From Epiperipatus broadwayi (taxonomy: Eukaryota; Onychophora; Udeonychophora; Euonychophora; Peripatidae), in the NCBI GenBank assembly GCA_028023455.1, contig JAQFVV010006199.1, positions 6,214,972 to 6,278,971 on the forward strand: a stretch of DNA of 64,000 nucleotides. Reading direction: 5' to 3'. This document shows positions 22,596 through 36,396 of this stretch, piece by piece. The notes beneath the pieces were generated by a model. It was given only the letters and a program-made list of their open reading frames with translations. It ran no database searches and was not told the origin of the DNA. Position numbers and translations under genes: made by a program. Each line of letters starts with the position of its first letter. Position 1 is the stretch's first letter.

Positions 22596-24690
22596 ATGAA
22601 TTTTCTATTGTTGACACAAATTTTATAATTCCATTTTAACAATATTCAGATTTTACCTGTCAAAGAAGACATAATATTCTATTTTTTGTCTTTAAATATA
22701 ATTATGATTGTTCAATAGCCAAAGAGAATACAATAGCTATTACAGTTTGCTGACTAAAATTATTTATACTAACTTCCTTTCGATTTCTTGTAAATAAATT
22801 TTTTAAAATATTCTGTCTACTCAGTGAAAGTATTGTATTAGTGTGGTAGATATTTGGGTTTTTTTTAAATTCAAAATTGTTGATCATTTACATTGGTCTA
22901 TTTTTTTCTACATGGAATCTGCATCAAAAAGCAAAAATTTATGTGGTAGTATTTTGCAATAACTGCTACTCATTAAATGGAAATTCACTATTTTAGAAGT
23001 GCTTCTTTTAAATTGTCTCATTATTTCAATAGATTTTCAATAGTATGTACTTGAATTTGAATCCAGGAACTACATTGAGCCTACTTTTTTCAAAAATATA
23101 ATTTAGTTTATCTGTTGCAGCATATATGCATGATATTTGTGTTAACTAAATGCTATACATATTTACTGCTTATAATAAAACAAAAGTTATAAGCATCTTT
23201 CTTTAAATGTCAAATTAAATTTGTACAATAACTAACTTTAAAATTTATGAATATTCAATTTAAAGTATTTTTATCTTGTTTAGTAAATAATTAAACTAAT
23301 ATTTGTGGAAAAATAAATTGAATGTTTTAGAAGTTTCTATAATTGCTAATTTATGAAAAAAATAAAGAATGAAATTATTATTTTCAGAAATTAGTAAATA
23401 GCATGGAAAGAATTCATATCTTCATTACCTTTCTTTATTAGTTAAATAGAAAAAGCTTGTTAATGTTTTAAACTATATATTTAATTTTAAATTTATATTT
23501 AATTATCATTAAAAGTAAAGAAGCATTTATTTTAAAGTTAAGTCGTGTGTTTATTTTGCCTTCATATTACTATTTTATAGATGATTAGAGAATGAAAAAA
23601 GATTGATATTCATTTAATGGTAATGGTTCAGGACATAACATTGGTTATTGTAAAGTGCTTATGTATTTATAAGATACTCTTTAATAATCATTTACTGTTG
23701 CATAAATTATTCCTATTAATTTATGTTATTCTGTTGACAGCACTAATACAATGTTACTATGAGAAATGTAATAGAAAATTAAAATTAATTTGTCATCAGT
23801 ATTTAAGGATTCTAATAGATGCAACCAATTGTCATTTGTATATATGTTTATTGCTTAGACACCCATAAGTAGCTGTACCAATAGCTGGCTAAAAACTGCT
23901 ACTTACAAAACTTGATATATAATTTTTGTAAGTAAACACATGTTTTTTCATAGTATTTATATATATAAACTCAAAACATGAATCTGAATTGTTTATTTAA
24001 AAAAACATAAGATACTTTTACAAAAAAATAATACCAAATGATGCTATAATTATATGAAAATCTACTTTCTATGCAAGTCTTAACAGTAATGATTCTGAAT
24101 AAAGAGATAAACCAATCTATAGACTTATTGTTGATGACTGAACCATACTTTTTGAGAATCATGTTAAATACTTTACTAAAACTGAAATAAGAAAAGTATT
24201 ATATTTGCTAAAGTAGATCCTTCACAACATCTCAGACCATCTTCTCTGAACTTTATATTTTGTCTCTCTTTCAAGATATTCTTAGGTGTTCCTTTTTAAA
24301 AATATATATATATATTTTAATTGCCCTTTCCAGCACTTAATTTTTCTCATTAAAAATCATTTTAAGCTATTACTAGCCATTGAATGTGCTTCAGATTTGA
24401 CTGTAATCAATAAGAAGATAATTGATACTCTATTGAAGCTGAATAAAGATAGCTGGTAGGGAAAAAACAGCAATTAATCAGTAAATTTTTTACTGAGACT
24501 AGAAAATGTAGTTTAAAAAAAGGGAATTCAAAATTCTATTAAGAAGAAATGATTATCCAAAATTTTGTAAAATAGTATAAAAAATGAATTGCTGTTGATA
24601 CAAAAAAATGTAAATATGAATTTAAAAGGAAACCTACAGAAGGAAATAAAAGTTTTAAAAGTGTAAAACAGCTTCTTGATATTAAAAAGT
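22596..24690. other. AT-rich non-coding stretch
   Basis: No supported gene is seen. An 83-codon + frame at 23,617-23,868 is Leu/Ile/Cys-rich with no recognisable domain, and AT-rich DNA gives such frames by chance. Confidence 0.45.
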
Positions 24691-24697
24691 TATATGT

Positions 24698-26290
24698 GTG
24701 ATAAGAAGAAAATTTGGAACTAGTACTAAACATCATAAAATATATGAAAGAGTTTTTAAAGAATTATATATTAATAAAGAACAAAAAAATAAAGTAATGT
24801 CTATAGTTATTACTTCTTATAAGTTGGCCAGCATTTTAAATGAAGAAGTGAGACATGGAATTAAATCTATGATGAAGGGAAAAGTATTACAACTTTATCT
24901 TTCTTATTGCATTGCCAAATCCATATAATATTAATACCATCTATATTCTTTATTATTTTTTAGACTGTTTGAATTTAGCAGTTAAGATTTGGAAATACAA
25001 GTAAAAATTCTGAAGAAGATTGTTGATGCAATCAAAACTGTCAATAGTGAGTTGTAAAAAAGCATTGTAAAAAGTAATAAAGAATATAGATGATATTAAT
25101 TTTATATGAAAGAAAAAGCTTTGAGAAATGGTAGAATTATAATTGATATCTTAAAATAAGTAGGTCAAGAAGTAGAAAAATTGTTGGCAAAGTTATATCT
25201 CAAATGTCTAAATGATAAAAATGTATTTGATGATTGGAAGAATGCAACAGTAACATTGATATTTAAGAAAAATGATATAGAAATTGTAGATAGATTTATC
25301 GGTCTTCTATCAGTTCTATATAAAATCTTTACTAAGATAATTATAATTCACCTACAGTGAACTTAATTTTAACCAACCAAAAAAAAAAAAAAACAAGCTG
25401 GATTTAAAGATGATTTTAGCACAGTGGATCCATTGACCATAAATTTCCATTATGCTTTGGAATTTATACATTTTGAAAGATATTTTATTCCTTTTTCAAT
25501 TTAATAATGATCTAAGCTTTAAATTATTAACATATATATCTAGAATATTGTCATATTCTGAAGAATATTTATCAAAATGTGACAGCAATGATTAAATTAT
25601 GTGATGATTCTAAGAAGATTTATATTGACAAGTCAGATTAAAATGGGAAGTTAAGGGAGTAAAAGTATATGGAGATTATTTGAATCATTTAGATTTTGCA
25701 AATAATGTGATTGTTTTTACAAGTAATGTTTTAAAGCTTCATGAAATTTTGCAAAAATTATAAATGAAAAAAGTAGGATTAAAGATAAATGCTAGAAATC
25801 TAAAATAATGATCAATAAATTTTCTCAAAAGAAGAAAATAAAGATTGATTATCATAAATTAAAAGAATATCATGCTCAGATTATTAGTACAGATGGAGTG
25901 TTTTGGTTCAAATACTAATATTGAAATATGCTTATATGTTCGAAAAAGGTTTTTTTAATAGATGTGTTTTACCAATAAATTTCAGTTACTATGGAAAAAT
26001 GTCTGTTAGGAGTAACAAAAAAAGATTGAAACAAAATATATTGATAAGAAAACATTAAAAGAATTAACAGGCTGGAGTGGAACTGGGATAAACATATTTC
26101 CTGAAAAAATGATAACAGATGGGCAAATGACATTGTAAGGGAGATTCTAAGAGTATGTAAGACCTAGAAAGAGACCATGTGTTGGATTGATGAATGAAAT
26201 AAGAAAATTCACTGGAATAAGGTGGAAAAGAGAAACGAGATTTGAGAAAGAGGATTAAATTTAGAGAGATCTTTTTCTACAGTAGATATT
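24698..26290 (+). mobile_element. Decayed LINE, lineage 2, reverse transcriptase to C-terminus
   Basis: Successive + frames give the order expected of a second LINE type. LNEEVRHGIKSMMKGK is at 24,840-24,885. KLYLKCLNDKNVFDDWKNATVTLIFKK, broken by few changes, is at 25,185-25,275. Next come LLSVLYKIFTKIIII near 25,303-25,348 and KQAGFKDDFSTVD near 25,390-25,425. A C-terminal tail starts MEKCLLGVTKKD at about 25,990. The tail matches the better preserved one at 36.4 kb. Stops and shifts are frequent, so the copy is dead. The YxDD motif cannot be placed with confidence. A ~190-base unrelated repeat interrupts it after 24,888. Confidence 0.82.
24889..25078 (+). repeat. Short dispersed repeat inserted in the LINE
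   Basis: ACTTTATCTTTCTTATTGCA and the next 16 bases (CATATA end) match 51,249-51,285 almost exactly. The 3' end AGCATTGTAAAAAGTAATAAAGAA matches ACATTGTAAAAGTAATAAAGAA near 51,338. The LINE reading breaks where this begins and resumes after it. It is probably a small non-autonomous element. Confidence 0.6.
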
Positions 26291-28340
26291 AAAAAATATT
26301 TCATATTTTCAAATTATTTTTTGTATGCTCATCCAAATCCTCCTCTCTGAAGTTATTAGTCAGTAACATTAAATTTTCCTAATAGTAAAAAAAAAGTAGC
26401 CTTTAAAATAAAATTATTATATATTTGATCATCCAAATACGCATTAAATGCTATTATAAATTCAAAGTAACTCATTATCTAGATAATATCTAAATGTATT
26501 TATTTGTGACTGCAAGTTATTCCCAAGGTATATATATACGATGTTGTAAAAAAAAATATCTAAAGGTAGACTAATGAAGTAAAATAGATTAGATAGAAAA
26601 CAGTTTTAAAATGAAAAAGAAAAGACAGGTTGTTTTGTTGCAAAGAAAAGCTGACGGCAGGATTAACTCGTCCCTTCATAAATCAGCATTAAAACAAATC
26701 TCATCGTTCAATGCTGAAAGTTGGAATTAAAACTATTCATAAAAGAATGGAAATGTATTGACATTAGATCATGAAAAGTAGAAAGGATTTCAACAGTAAT
26801 AAAGATTTAATGGTTTTTATTGAATATATGTTGGCAAGTAATGATAGGTCAGAATGATGACTTACTCGTTAAAAAGAATTAAAATCACATGAGTGTATTA
26901 AAAAAAAAAAAAACTTCTGACTTTTTAACTATCTTATATTTTGAGATTAGTTATTTTATATTTATTAAGGCTATATGTAAAATATTTTTATGTAGTACAT
27001 CTCTCTTTTTCTTTCTATATTTATCCGAGAATGTGCATACTGATAGAAGACTAGTATGTAAAACAATTTTATTGATACTTTAATATCTTATTATTATTAG
27101 GTGCCAACAACTTAACCTAGACACCTGACGAATATGAGAATAGTTTTTATCTACTTTATTCTTTCCAATTTGAAGTGATACATTTCTGTTGAAACAGCTG
27201 TGATCAACTGTCCATTATACCATCCTATATTACTGATAATCAATATCGACATTAATAATGATAATAAGAAGTATACACAAAACAAATAGAAAAAATCTAG
27301 ACAAAATAAATATAAGATAATTTGAAAAAAGAATAAAATCTTCTGAAAATTGTTATAAAAATGAGATGAAAATTATTATAGATTTCAATATAAAATGAAA
27401 AATATAATCAATAGATAGAAAAGATTATAGCTATAACACCTTTAGTTTTCTATATTCATAGTTACTGTTACTCTGAGGAAAAAATATCAGCACACGTAAA
27501 TTAAGTACAAATAACATTTATAAGGATATTTTTGAATGGAAAAATACATTTGTATTAATTAAAGGTATGCTTAAGTTAATTAAGTATGATTTAAGAAAAT
27601 AAAAAAAAACTATTCAGGATGATTATTTATACAACTAATAAGTGAAACATATCTAATTATTATATAAAAAATAATTAAAAAAAACTACACAATTACAGAG
27701 AAATATTGAGAACTATTTTTACGATATAATGCTATGTAGCCTGTTAGATGTATATTAGGTAATCAGAATAATAAAAAAAAGCAATGTGAATTTATAATCA
27801 CGTGTTGACAATAATTTTTAAGGCCAGCAATAGCTAAAGGAAATGCTACAAAAAGTATTTATATATTTGTAAAAAAGAATAAAATATATTATTATCATCT
27901 TCATCAACTATTTACAAAATGTCAGATCCTTTCTCCATAAATTCTTATTACTTGCTTTCTTTAATCTTCCCAACAACATTTCTTATTTATTTATCTAGTA
28001 ATCCTTTTGTAACTAAGCACTTGCCTAAATCAATTTTTGACACTTTTTTCATGACCAATTAAATACATGTATTTAAAAGAATTAAACTCCTAATAAAATA
28101 CCCTACCTATTGACATTATCATTTTAATATCTTATTCATATATATCCATTACGTTAATTTATTTTTATTTTATTCACTGTGTATTTATTTAGAAAAAAAA
28201 ACACCAGGTATTTTTTAGACAAATAAATTTTTCAGTTGAAACAGAAAAAAAAATATTAGCATTTAATTATAAACCTTCATGTAATTATCAAAATCAATGG
28301 ATATTAATGTTTATAATATAATAAACATTTTAAATACAAA
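26291..28340. other. AT-rich stretch, locally with more CpG
   Basis: No gene is seen. About a dozen CpGs between 26,400 and 27,800 (e.g. CTGACGGCAGG and AACTCGTCCC near 26,650) exceed the local norm, less strongly than at 12.5-14.3 kb. Confidence 0.35.
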
Positions 28341-28360
28341 CATACACACACACACACACT
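28341..28360. repeat. Short (AC)n microsatellite
   Basis: A run of AC dinucleotides with one interruption. Confidence 0.8.
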
Positions 28361-29530
28361 ATATGACTAAAGACAAATGAGTCACAAAATACATTTTGTG
28401 GTGAGCCAGCACTCTTTGATTGTCCTGAATTATAGTTTTTTAATCAAATTTTCTGCACCATGCAGGTCATTCATCTTTTTCAGATGTCTTCATTTTTTTT
28501 TTCAAGTATTTGTAATGAAGTATTGAAAAAGATGGGGAAAAAGAGATGAAATTAAATTAATTACTTCATATTTTTTTAAAAAGCTAACAAATTTATCTTG
28601 TGAATTTGATTATTGAATTGCTTCATTTAGCTTTTTTGATGCAACAATTGCATTGCAATCAAGCCTAGAGTGCCACATTTATGGCTATTCTGTAGATTCT
28701 TTAGACAGTTTTGTGTTCATTTGATGGCGAAAACTTTGTTTAACATTAATTTCAATTAAAATATTTAGAAGTGAATATTACAGTATCATTTAGAAACAAA
28801 TAAAATAAAATCAAGCTATATAGGTTTAGCATTGTACTTAAAAGTGATTATTAAATTTGCTCAACCTTGACTTTATTAAAATCTTGAAATTATAAGTTTT
28901 AATATAATTTTCTTATTTATTTTTATTTTTTTAAAATTAAATAAAATATTTGTTTTTGGTGAGAATATATTTATGTTTAGATTTTATTAGAACATACTTT
29001 TTTGTTATCAAAAAATAAGTCACAGAAAGGTAATTAAGTGAAATAGAAAGTAATTTGTGAGAAAAAAGAATTGCTATTCCTAAAGTGAATTTTTAATTTT
29101 CAAAAATTATATTTATTATGTGAAAACATTGTTTACAGATGAGCATTACCTTTATTGAAAAATTTTTTTTAACCTGGAAGCTAAATAAAATCTACTTCCC
29201 TTCGATTACTTTTATGTATTTATTTGCAAATCTGATATATTATTTTTATAATTTTGTTTTTTGAAATTATAATTTTAATGAATAGTATGAAAAATAAAAA
29301 TTTATTTGTTAAAAATAAAAAGCACAGAAATGATTACCAAATAGATTACATAAAACTTTTTAAAGCTGAAGAGATAAATTTTAACTGGATTTAATGTTTA
29401 TATTTGGTGTAGCAATGATAATCCCTATTCTAAAAAGTGATTAGTAATAATCATTAATATATTTATCTGCAGTGCATAATGTCAAAATTGTGAATACAAA
29501 ATGTTTGATACATTGTAAGTCGAATTGTAA
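28361..29530. other. AT-rich stretch with a possible distant third copy of the 56.9/58.1 kb repeat
   Basis: Near 28,680-28,735 the text TGGCTATTCTGTAG, then CAGTTTTGTGTTCATTTGATGGC, resembles the units at 56.9 and 58.1 kb. Nothing else is recognised. Confidence 0.35.
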
Positions 29531-29710
29531 TATATATATATTGTAACAGACATAAGCAAATTTGATCTGCATTTTGAAGCAGTTAGTAATTATATATAAC
29601 AGTTATGAAATAGTCCAAGGATTAAACATATATATATATATATATATTGTAACCGAGAAAAAAGGAGAGAGATAGAGAGAGAGCACATGCAGAGAGAAAA
29701 AGCATATATA
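29531..29710. repeat. Microsatellites: TA runs and GA-rich tract
   Basis: TA runs end in TTGTAACAG (29,545) and TTGTAACCGAG (29,652). A GA-rich tract follows (29,660-29,695). The TATTGTAAC junction is shared with the ends of the 44.25-49.42 kb palindrome. Confidence 0.6.
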
Positions 29711-30335
29711 TAACAAGGTACCACATTGTAACTTTAACAGAACAGCTGCTATACCAATTTGATGGATTCATAGATTTACAAATTATGAATTTATAAGGGA
29801 AACAATTTATTAACTTCTAAAATAATTTTAATTTGTAAAATATCTAGATTTAACTCTCTTCTTAGATTAAATGATTTCTTAAATCAAGCCAGCCAAATTG
29901 TAACTCACAAAAGGGACTGGAATGACTTGGTTATCATGTATTTGTAAATAACAGTCACATGAATCAAACACAGCTGTTTTACATTTCACAAAGATATTAA
30001 TTAAAATGTCAATCCCTTGTCACTCATGCTTAGGGTTCTATAACTTCTTTGGTAACTCATGCCAAAACACCAAGAATTATACTACTAATAAAACTATAAA
30101 CTATTACCAATAAGTTAGGAGAGGAGAAGAAATCTCGACTCATACTCATAACTCTTTTAATGACCTTGGTATTCCCACATAAATCACCAACATCATAGTT
30201 ACAATTAATTTATTTCTAACATTAACTTCTCTACACTCTCCTCTACCACTAAACTTGGCTATCTTTAACTTCTCCACACTGTTGTATTTTCATGATGCAT
30301 GGAATAAACATTCTTATTGATTTGATTAATGTATA
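29711..30335. other. AT-rich non-coding stretch
   Basis: No recognisable element is seen; it has somewhat more C than its surroundings. Confidence 0.4.
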
Positions 30336-30344
30336 ATACCACAT

Positions 30345-30430
30345 TAATTTTATAACAATAAGTTCATAAGCTCTTATTTCATAATTGTAAAATTATAGTC
30401 TCAGGTTCAAATCAGGAATGCAAAATTTCT
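30345..30430 (+). mobile_element. Possible degenerate tRNA-derived SINE
   Basis: GTCTCAGGTTCAAATCAGG (30,398-30,416) contains a good B-box (GGTTCAAATC). An A-box-like AGTTCATAAGCTC lies 42 bases upstream. The spacing fits a tRNA-like promoter, but no cloverleaf can be drawn with confidence. Confidence 0.35.
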
Positions 30431-33251
30431 ATTGGTGATTTACGAATTTATTATAGACCAATGAATGTTATCCTAGCAATTATAACTTAAATAGACATAC
30501 GCTTGATCTTGAGCTAATATCTACTTTTCATTAACTTATAATAATAATAAAATCTTATAAATTACTAAACAATTAATGAAAATAGAATCTTCTAACTTTA
30601 AATTTTGAACTACATTAATCAACTAGGAATGCATTCAAATACCAGGAGTGAAAAAAGAGATTTTATGTCCACCCAAGATATTAGTCACAACATGCTTAAT
30701 TTATGAACATGAAAACAATAATTAATTTAAAAGTAAATCTCCATCCAGATGTTTGCAGTGTAACTATAATAATCTGTAAAGCAAATTATGAATGTTTCTT
30801 TAAAGCAAATTTTGGATTTCATGAGAAAATATCAATTTAATAATTAAACTTTTGCAATGTGTCTGTACCGGAATAAGCATTAAAACATTTTTTTAAAATT
30901 GCATATGATTAATACTTTTGGATTTTATGGGTATCAAAACATTAAGACTCAACACCAAATTTTAATTAGCACATAACATTTATTAAAAAATCAAGTTGAA
31001 AACTACAAAATTTGAATTTAACATAGCATTGTAGCAATCTGATTAATAAAACAAAATATTAACTGTGGATTTACAACTGCTACAAAGAATATGATTCCTC
31101 TTTTGTGCTTAATAAGACATTTCTACATAATATGCATCTATCAGCCATAGCTTTGCATGGACTTACATAAAATAAAATAATATATATATATATTTCAACC
31201 AGTTATATTTTTGCTGGTTTAGAAACATTTCCCTGGGAGGTGAGCCTAAATAACTATTTACTATAACAGCCCTTAAAATCAGAAAATTATAAAGTAACTT
31301 TTAATTGATTCTACTTATCAAAAGAAATATATGCCTCTTGATCATTAACAGTCACACCATCTAATTAAACACTTAAGTTTAAACTTACAACTTTTAGTTA
31401 CTCTTTTAAATGTCACTTGTCTGTTTGTTTGATACCTTAACTTTCCAACTCTGAACTAACTAATTGTTGAGATCACACTCATGTAATTACATATACTTAA
31501 CTTTAAATAGTTATCAGTCTTATAAATGATGGTGACTAAAGCTCAGCCAAAGCATTATACATCAATTCTCAATTCTGAAGTAGGTAATACAAAATAGAAC
31601 TACACAATGACCAACCATTAACATTCAAATTTTTGTACAATGAAAATAGGGCTACAGAATATATATCCATAAGGAAAATAAGACTACAAAGCAACACATC
31701 TGTGATAGCATAAACCTGGAATGTTCCTACCATCCGAGGGCTGTAAGGTATGTTAGGACTCAGTCGCTATACATATAAATACAGACATGTACTTATCACT
31801 ACTACAACTATAACCTACAATATATTTCTTATGGAGTATACTGACAATGGATCTGGGGATACATGCTCAATCTCCTTATACATTATTAAAATACTTAATA
31901 CCTATAATCGTGAGAGCTACACTCAACTTCAACTCTTAAGGCAACAATAACTTAGCATATCCTGAAGACACATGGTCATTCACAAACATCACTTAATCTT
32001 GAAAGATCAGGGTTTGAACTCTCACTAAATACTATATTGATATATAAAACCGATAAAGGCAATAATAGTCCAATACGATTAGAATAAAAAAAAATTATCC
32101 AAGCCTTAAATAATTATGAAATAAGAAATGTGCATCACTTTTCAACATATAACAATTATACTTAAATGTCTCAGCATCCATATTATAGTAACATCAAAAT
32201 CTTAATACTAGATAAGTAATAAAATAAAGCATTAATAATACCAATATTTACTTGTAAGCATAAAAAAAAATTATATATCTGTGAACCTCTCTTGTAACAT
32301 TTCAAACTTTCACACAGACAAATTATTCATATTACGGTAGCATTGAAATTAAACTGTAATGATATGTAAAGAAGAAGGCATATTTTACCCTACTATATCC
32401 TAAATTAAATACTGGATATATTTATTAAATAAATACTAAAATAAAATGGGCTTTCTATATACATAATAAATTAATGAATAATAAAATAAAGAGAAAAACT
32501 ATACTTAAATGTCCTTAGCACAGTCCATTATTTATGATCTTTCCATTCACTATGACAATTTAAAACAATTAGCATCCTCCATATGATCATTTAAAGTTAA
32601 TCTGCACATATTATAGACACACACACATGGCAGTATCGAACCGAAAACACACAAATGGTCATAATTCCTTGATGCAAGATTATTCTAAAATTGCACAATT
32701 GTTTAATAGCATTTTTAAATTTAGAAAACTCATATTCTTATGAAGCAGCTGCACTATTCCTTAGAATCCTATGAGGTTTACACATATTTTCTTGTGAAGC
32801 ATTCAATATTTAAAAAAATCACTTAAATCTAAAGTTGACTATCAAAATTACTCATAATTTTTAACAGCACTTCAATGAACTCTGTCATTCCATGGTATTG
32901 TAAGTTTGACAATTTCATTTTATATATATCCAGCTTGGCATTGATTATTACAAAAAATTTTACAATTTCATTTACAATTTTCACTTATTCAATTTTTCTT
33001 TTCCCAATTAAATAACGGTTATTTGGAAAAAAATTTAAATTTTTCTCATACAAGAAACAGTCTTTTCTTCATGATAAAAAATGAAAATGTGGAAAGCTTG
33101 GCCCCCACTCTGAAATAGTTTTAGCAAAAGTACAAATTCATAGCTAATATTTGCATTTAAGTCTTTTCTTTCTCTATTTTAAATAAAGCCATTCAAATAT
33201 TTTAAATAACAGAACAATTCTAACAAAATAATTACCGAAGAAAAGCAATAC
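30431..33251. other. AT-rich non-coding stretch
   Basis: No supported gene is seen. The 66-codon frame at 31,750-31,950 shows no domain. The segment 31,690-32,030 is slightly less AT-rich and may be an old repeat. Confidence 0.4.
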
Positions 33252-33377
33252 CTGTGATATTTCATGTTGAGAAAATTGGAGAGTTTGCCCCAGATGCATC
33301 ATCCATTGACCAATCATACAGGCATTTGCTATCCTTGGGATCCAGTTCATGATTGATTTTGGGAATGAAATGCATAC
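33252..33377 (-). CDS. Candidate 3'-terminal coding exon of an unrecognised gene
   Basis: On the - strand a segment of about 40% GC, in ~24% GC surroundings, is bounded by ATATCAG before 33,377 and CAG/GTATTG after 33,252. The most coding-like frame begins two bases into the segment. It reads MHFIPKINHELDPKDSK, then CLYDWSMDDASG, and ends PIFST with TGA at 33,264-33,262. Codons of the purine-any-pyrimidine type dominate this frame. A second frame is open for all 42 codons, but its composition is odd (five Met and two Trp). The acceptor has a weak pyrimidine tract. If the first frame is right, the exon starts with two bases of a split codon and is the last coding exon. I recognise no family. 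The alternative is a fragment of an unknown mobile element, though I see no second copy. Confidence 0.4.
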
Positions 33378-36300
33378 CTGATATAGAGATTTACATCGAC
33401 ATGTTTATAAAACCTAGTATAATTTTACATTTATTGCAAGTTTTAACAAAATATTAGGTCAGAAGCTGGAAACAAGCAGACAAATATGAAGAACCACCAG
33501 AACAAAATAGAACAACAGAACCCCCTCAAATTGTGCATGACTCTTTTATAATTTTTGCTTGTAACTCATCTTCAAACCCATCTCCTTGACCATTCACCCT
33601 GGTATTAAATTTTGATTAGTTATTACACACAATTTTGATATTAATTATTCACACTACTAAATGATCATGTTGTTTACTTGAGAATTTCCCAGTTTTAAAT
33701 TGTATATATATAAAAAAAATCAAGACACAATGTAGCAAACTGAAGATTTTTATAATTTAGAATAATGATTTGATTTAACTTAAAATTTTATGACTGAATA
33801 TTATCAGATATTTATTTGAAATTAATATAAAATTGTAGTCCTTTTAATTTGCTTTCATGTGATACTTTACATGAGTCAAGAAAATTTATAATTGTCCCAA
33901 TAAATAAAATTTCATTTATATTACCATGCACATTTGCTCACATCCTAATAGCCTTTCTAGCTTACTATGGGAATTACAGCCAGCACTAAACTTATTAAAC
34001 AATATTAAATTTTACAGATTTAATCATATAAATTGACTACTGAATTGTATAGGAGTATTAGCAAGCTAAATTTACAATATAAACTTACATCAATCTCTTT
34101 TAATTATCTACATTATTTTACCAAATAAATATTACTTGTCAATCTTAACACTTAGCTCCCCTCTACTTCTCAGATACCACACTCAATCTCAACAATTAAA
34201 GCACATTTAAATTTGCCATGTGTTAGTCTTTAAACTGACTTTACACATCTAAACCCAACTTATACATTAATTTTTCTTTAAATATTCTACAGTTACAATT
34301 TTTTTATACATTATATGTTTACCACAAGCTTTCCTATCCCTCTGATTAGTCTAAACCACTGTTAGTTGTGAATTCTTTAGTTTACTATATTTCTTCTGTG
34401 AGAATTTTTTTTTATATATAGAAAACTGCATCTTCCACGAACTCAGTTATCTTTTGCCAAAGACAACAGTTACGATATATAATTGTAAATATAATCAGAT
34501 TCTGTGGTACTCATTTTCTGTAGGTTTATATAGGTATATATAAGTCATAAACACCTTCAGAATGGATTAAAGAAACATACTATGAAATTTTAGGTAATCA
34601 TCATCAAGTCAATTCCAATCATACAGCATATTATAAAAAAGCATAAATAGTAATATAAAACAAAATTATAACTAATCATATGCCAAAAGCATGGAAGTCA
34701 TTATATAAATGTTGATCATCATAAATACTCAAGTTCATTTGATACTATGAATACAAATGGAAAATAGTTAAACTAATAATTATCATCATAAAATGTGTGG
34801 ACATTAAAAGTTACTATCAGCATAATAGCATGATCTCAATAATTCTAGAAAGAATTATATATAGGTTTTCGCCCACATATAATCCAAAACTGTTATGACT
34901 GGACTAATCTTTTGAATCGCAAAAAACTTTGTTGAACACATGTAAATAGGAGTAGAGACATAAATACCTAATCTAGTGATAAATAAGTGTAATGAAATAA
35001 TTTGAACATTAATTATTACTTATAAAGCATATATAAACAAATTTATATTAATGATTTTGATATAAAGGTCAATATTTTTTATTGAGCAATTATTTAATTC
35101 TCATATATTCTAATTCATAATAATAATATGATACACTGGTTATTGACTATAAACATGTATGAATATTTTATCATCATTAACTTTTTCATATTGACTTCTC
35201 TAATGGTTTTATATTATTTGTTTTTAAAATGCTTCAACTTAAACTATTACATACTTTAGCTATAAAAATCATGATCATCCATTCTTGATAATATTTTTTT
35301 TTTATTTCATCATATCTACTATTCTACATGTTCTACAGAATTAATAAGTATATATAACATTTTGACATGTGATATTTTACTTATATGTCTTTTTTTTTAT
35401 TTCTACTAATTTTTAAATTTTATTTTCTAAAATATATACACATCAATCTGTAACATTCAATAAATCTTCAGTTTTATGATTAGATAAATTTATCCTATTT
35501 ATTATTTATAACATTATATTATTATGTAAATTCTAAAATTGAAAATATTCATTGTATTCCAAGACATTTTCTAAATTAAACATAAACTGTAGATAAGTTT
35601 AAAAATATTGAGACTTTCTAGTATACTTCTCTGTGATATATATAATAATTTAACAATAATATTTGACAACTATGCAGTTCAGCATTAAGGAGACACATAT
35701 TCAACATCACGTGTATATTTGTACTTTGTTTTTATTAAATCCAGTTCTATTTATATCTATTTTAGTTATTTTTAATATTAATTTTTTATATCTGGAGTAC
35801 TTCTCCCCCTAACTTTATATTTTGAATTCTATATCTCTATTTGTAGTCAATGATATAATTATGTAACTCTTTTGTAGCAAATTGCATAATTAAAATGATG
35901 CCATCTCCACAGAATTTAATTTTTATATATGTGACTTTCAGTTTGAATAACGTTTTTATTTAAATACAAGTATTTTTAATTTAAATAAAATATTCAAAAA
36001 AATCATAAATGTTGGAATTTATTTAAATAAAAAATAAATAAATAAAACTTACTTTTTTACAGTAGCAAGAATCATGTTTTTATTTTCATTGCAGTAAAAT
36101 TTAAATTCTTTTAAAAACATGATTAAATTATAAAAATTATTACATTTCATATTTATTAAATAAAAACATCTTTCAAATAATCAAAAAACAATTGGAAACA
36201 AAAAAAATTACTTCTATAATAGTTTCTGCTTCATATTAAAAAAAATTGAGTTCTCTCACTGAGATTCAGCAAAGTTAATCAGAATTTTTTTTTTTTGAAA

Positions 36301-36396
36301 TAACATGGAATTTATTTAAAAGCAGCTGCACTATATTCTTTCTTCTAATTATTTATATATCTATAATATTCACATATAGACATATAATATAAATTG
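33378..36396. other. AT-rich non-coding stretch
   Basis: No gene is seen. TTTTGCCAAAGACAAC at 34,450 recurs in part at 37,506 (CTTGCCAAAGACAAC), a possible small dispersed repeat. Confidence 0.45.
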
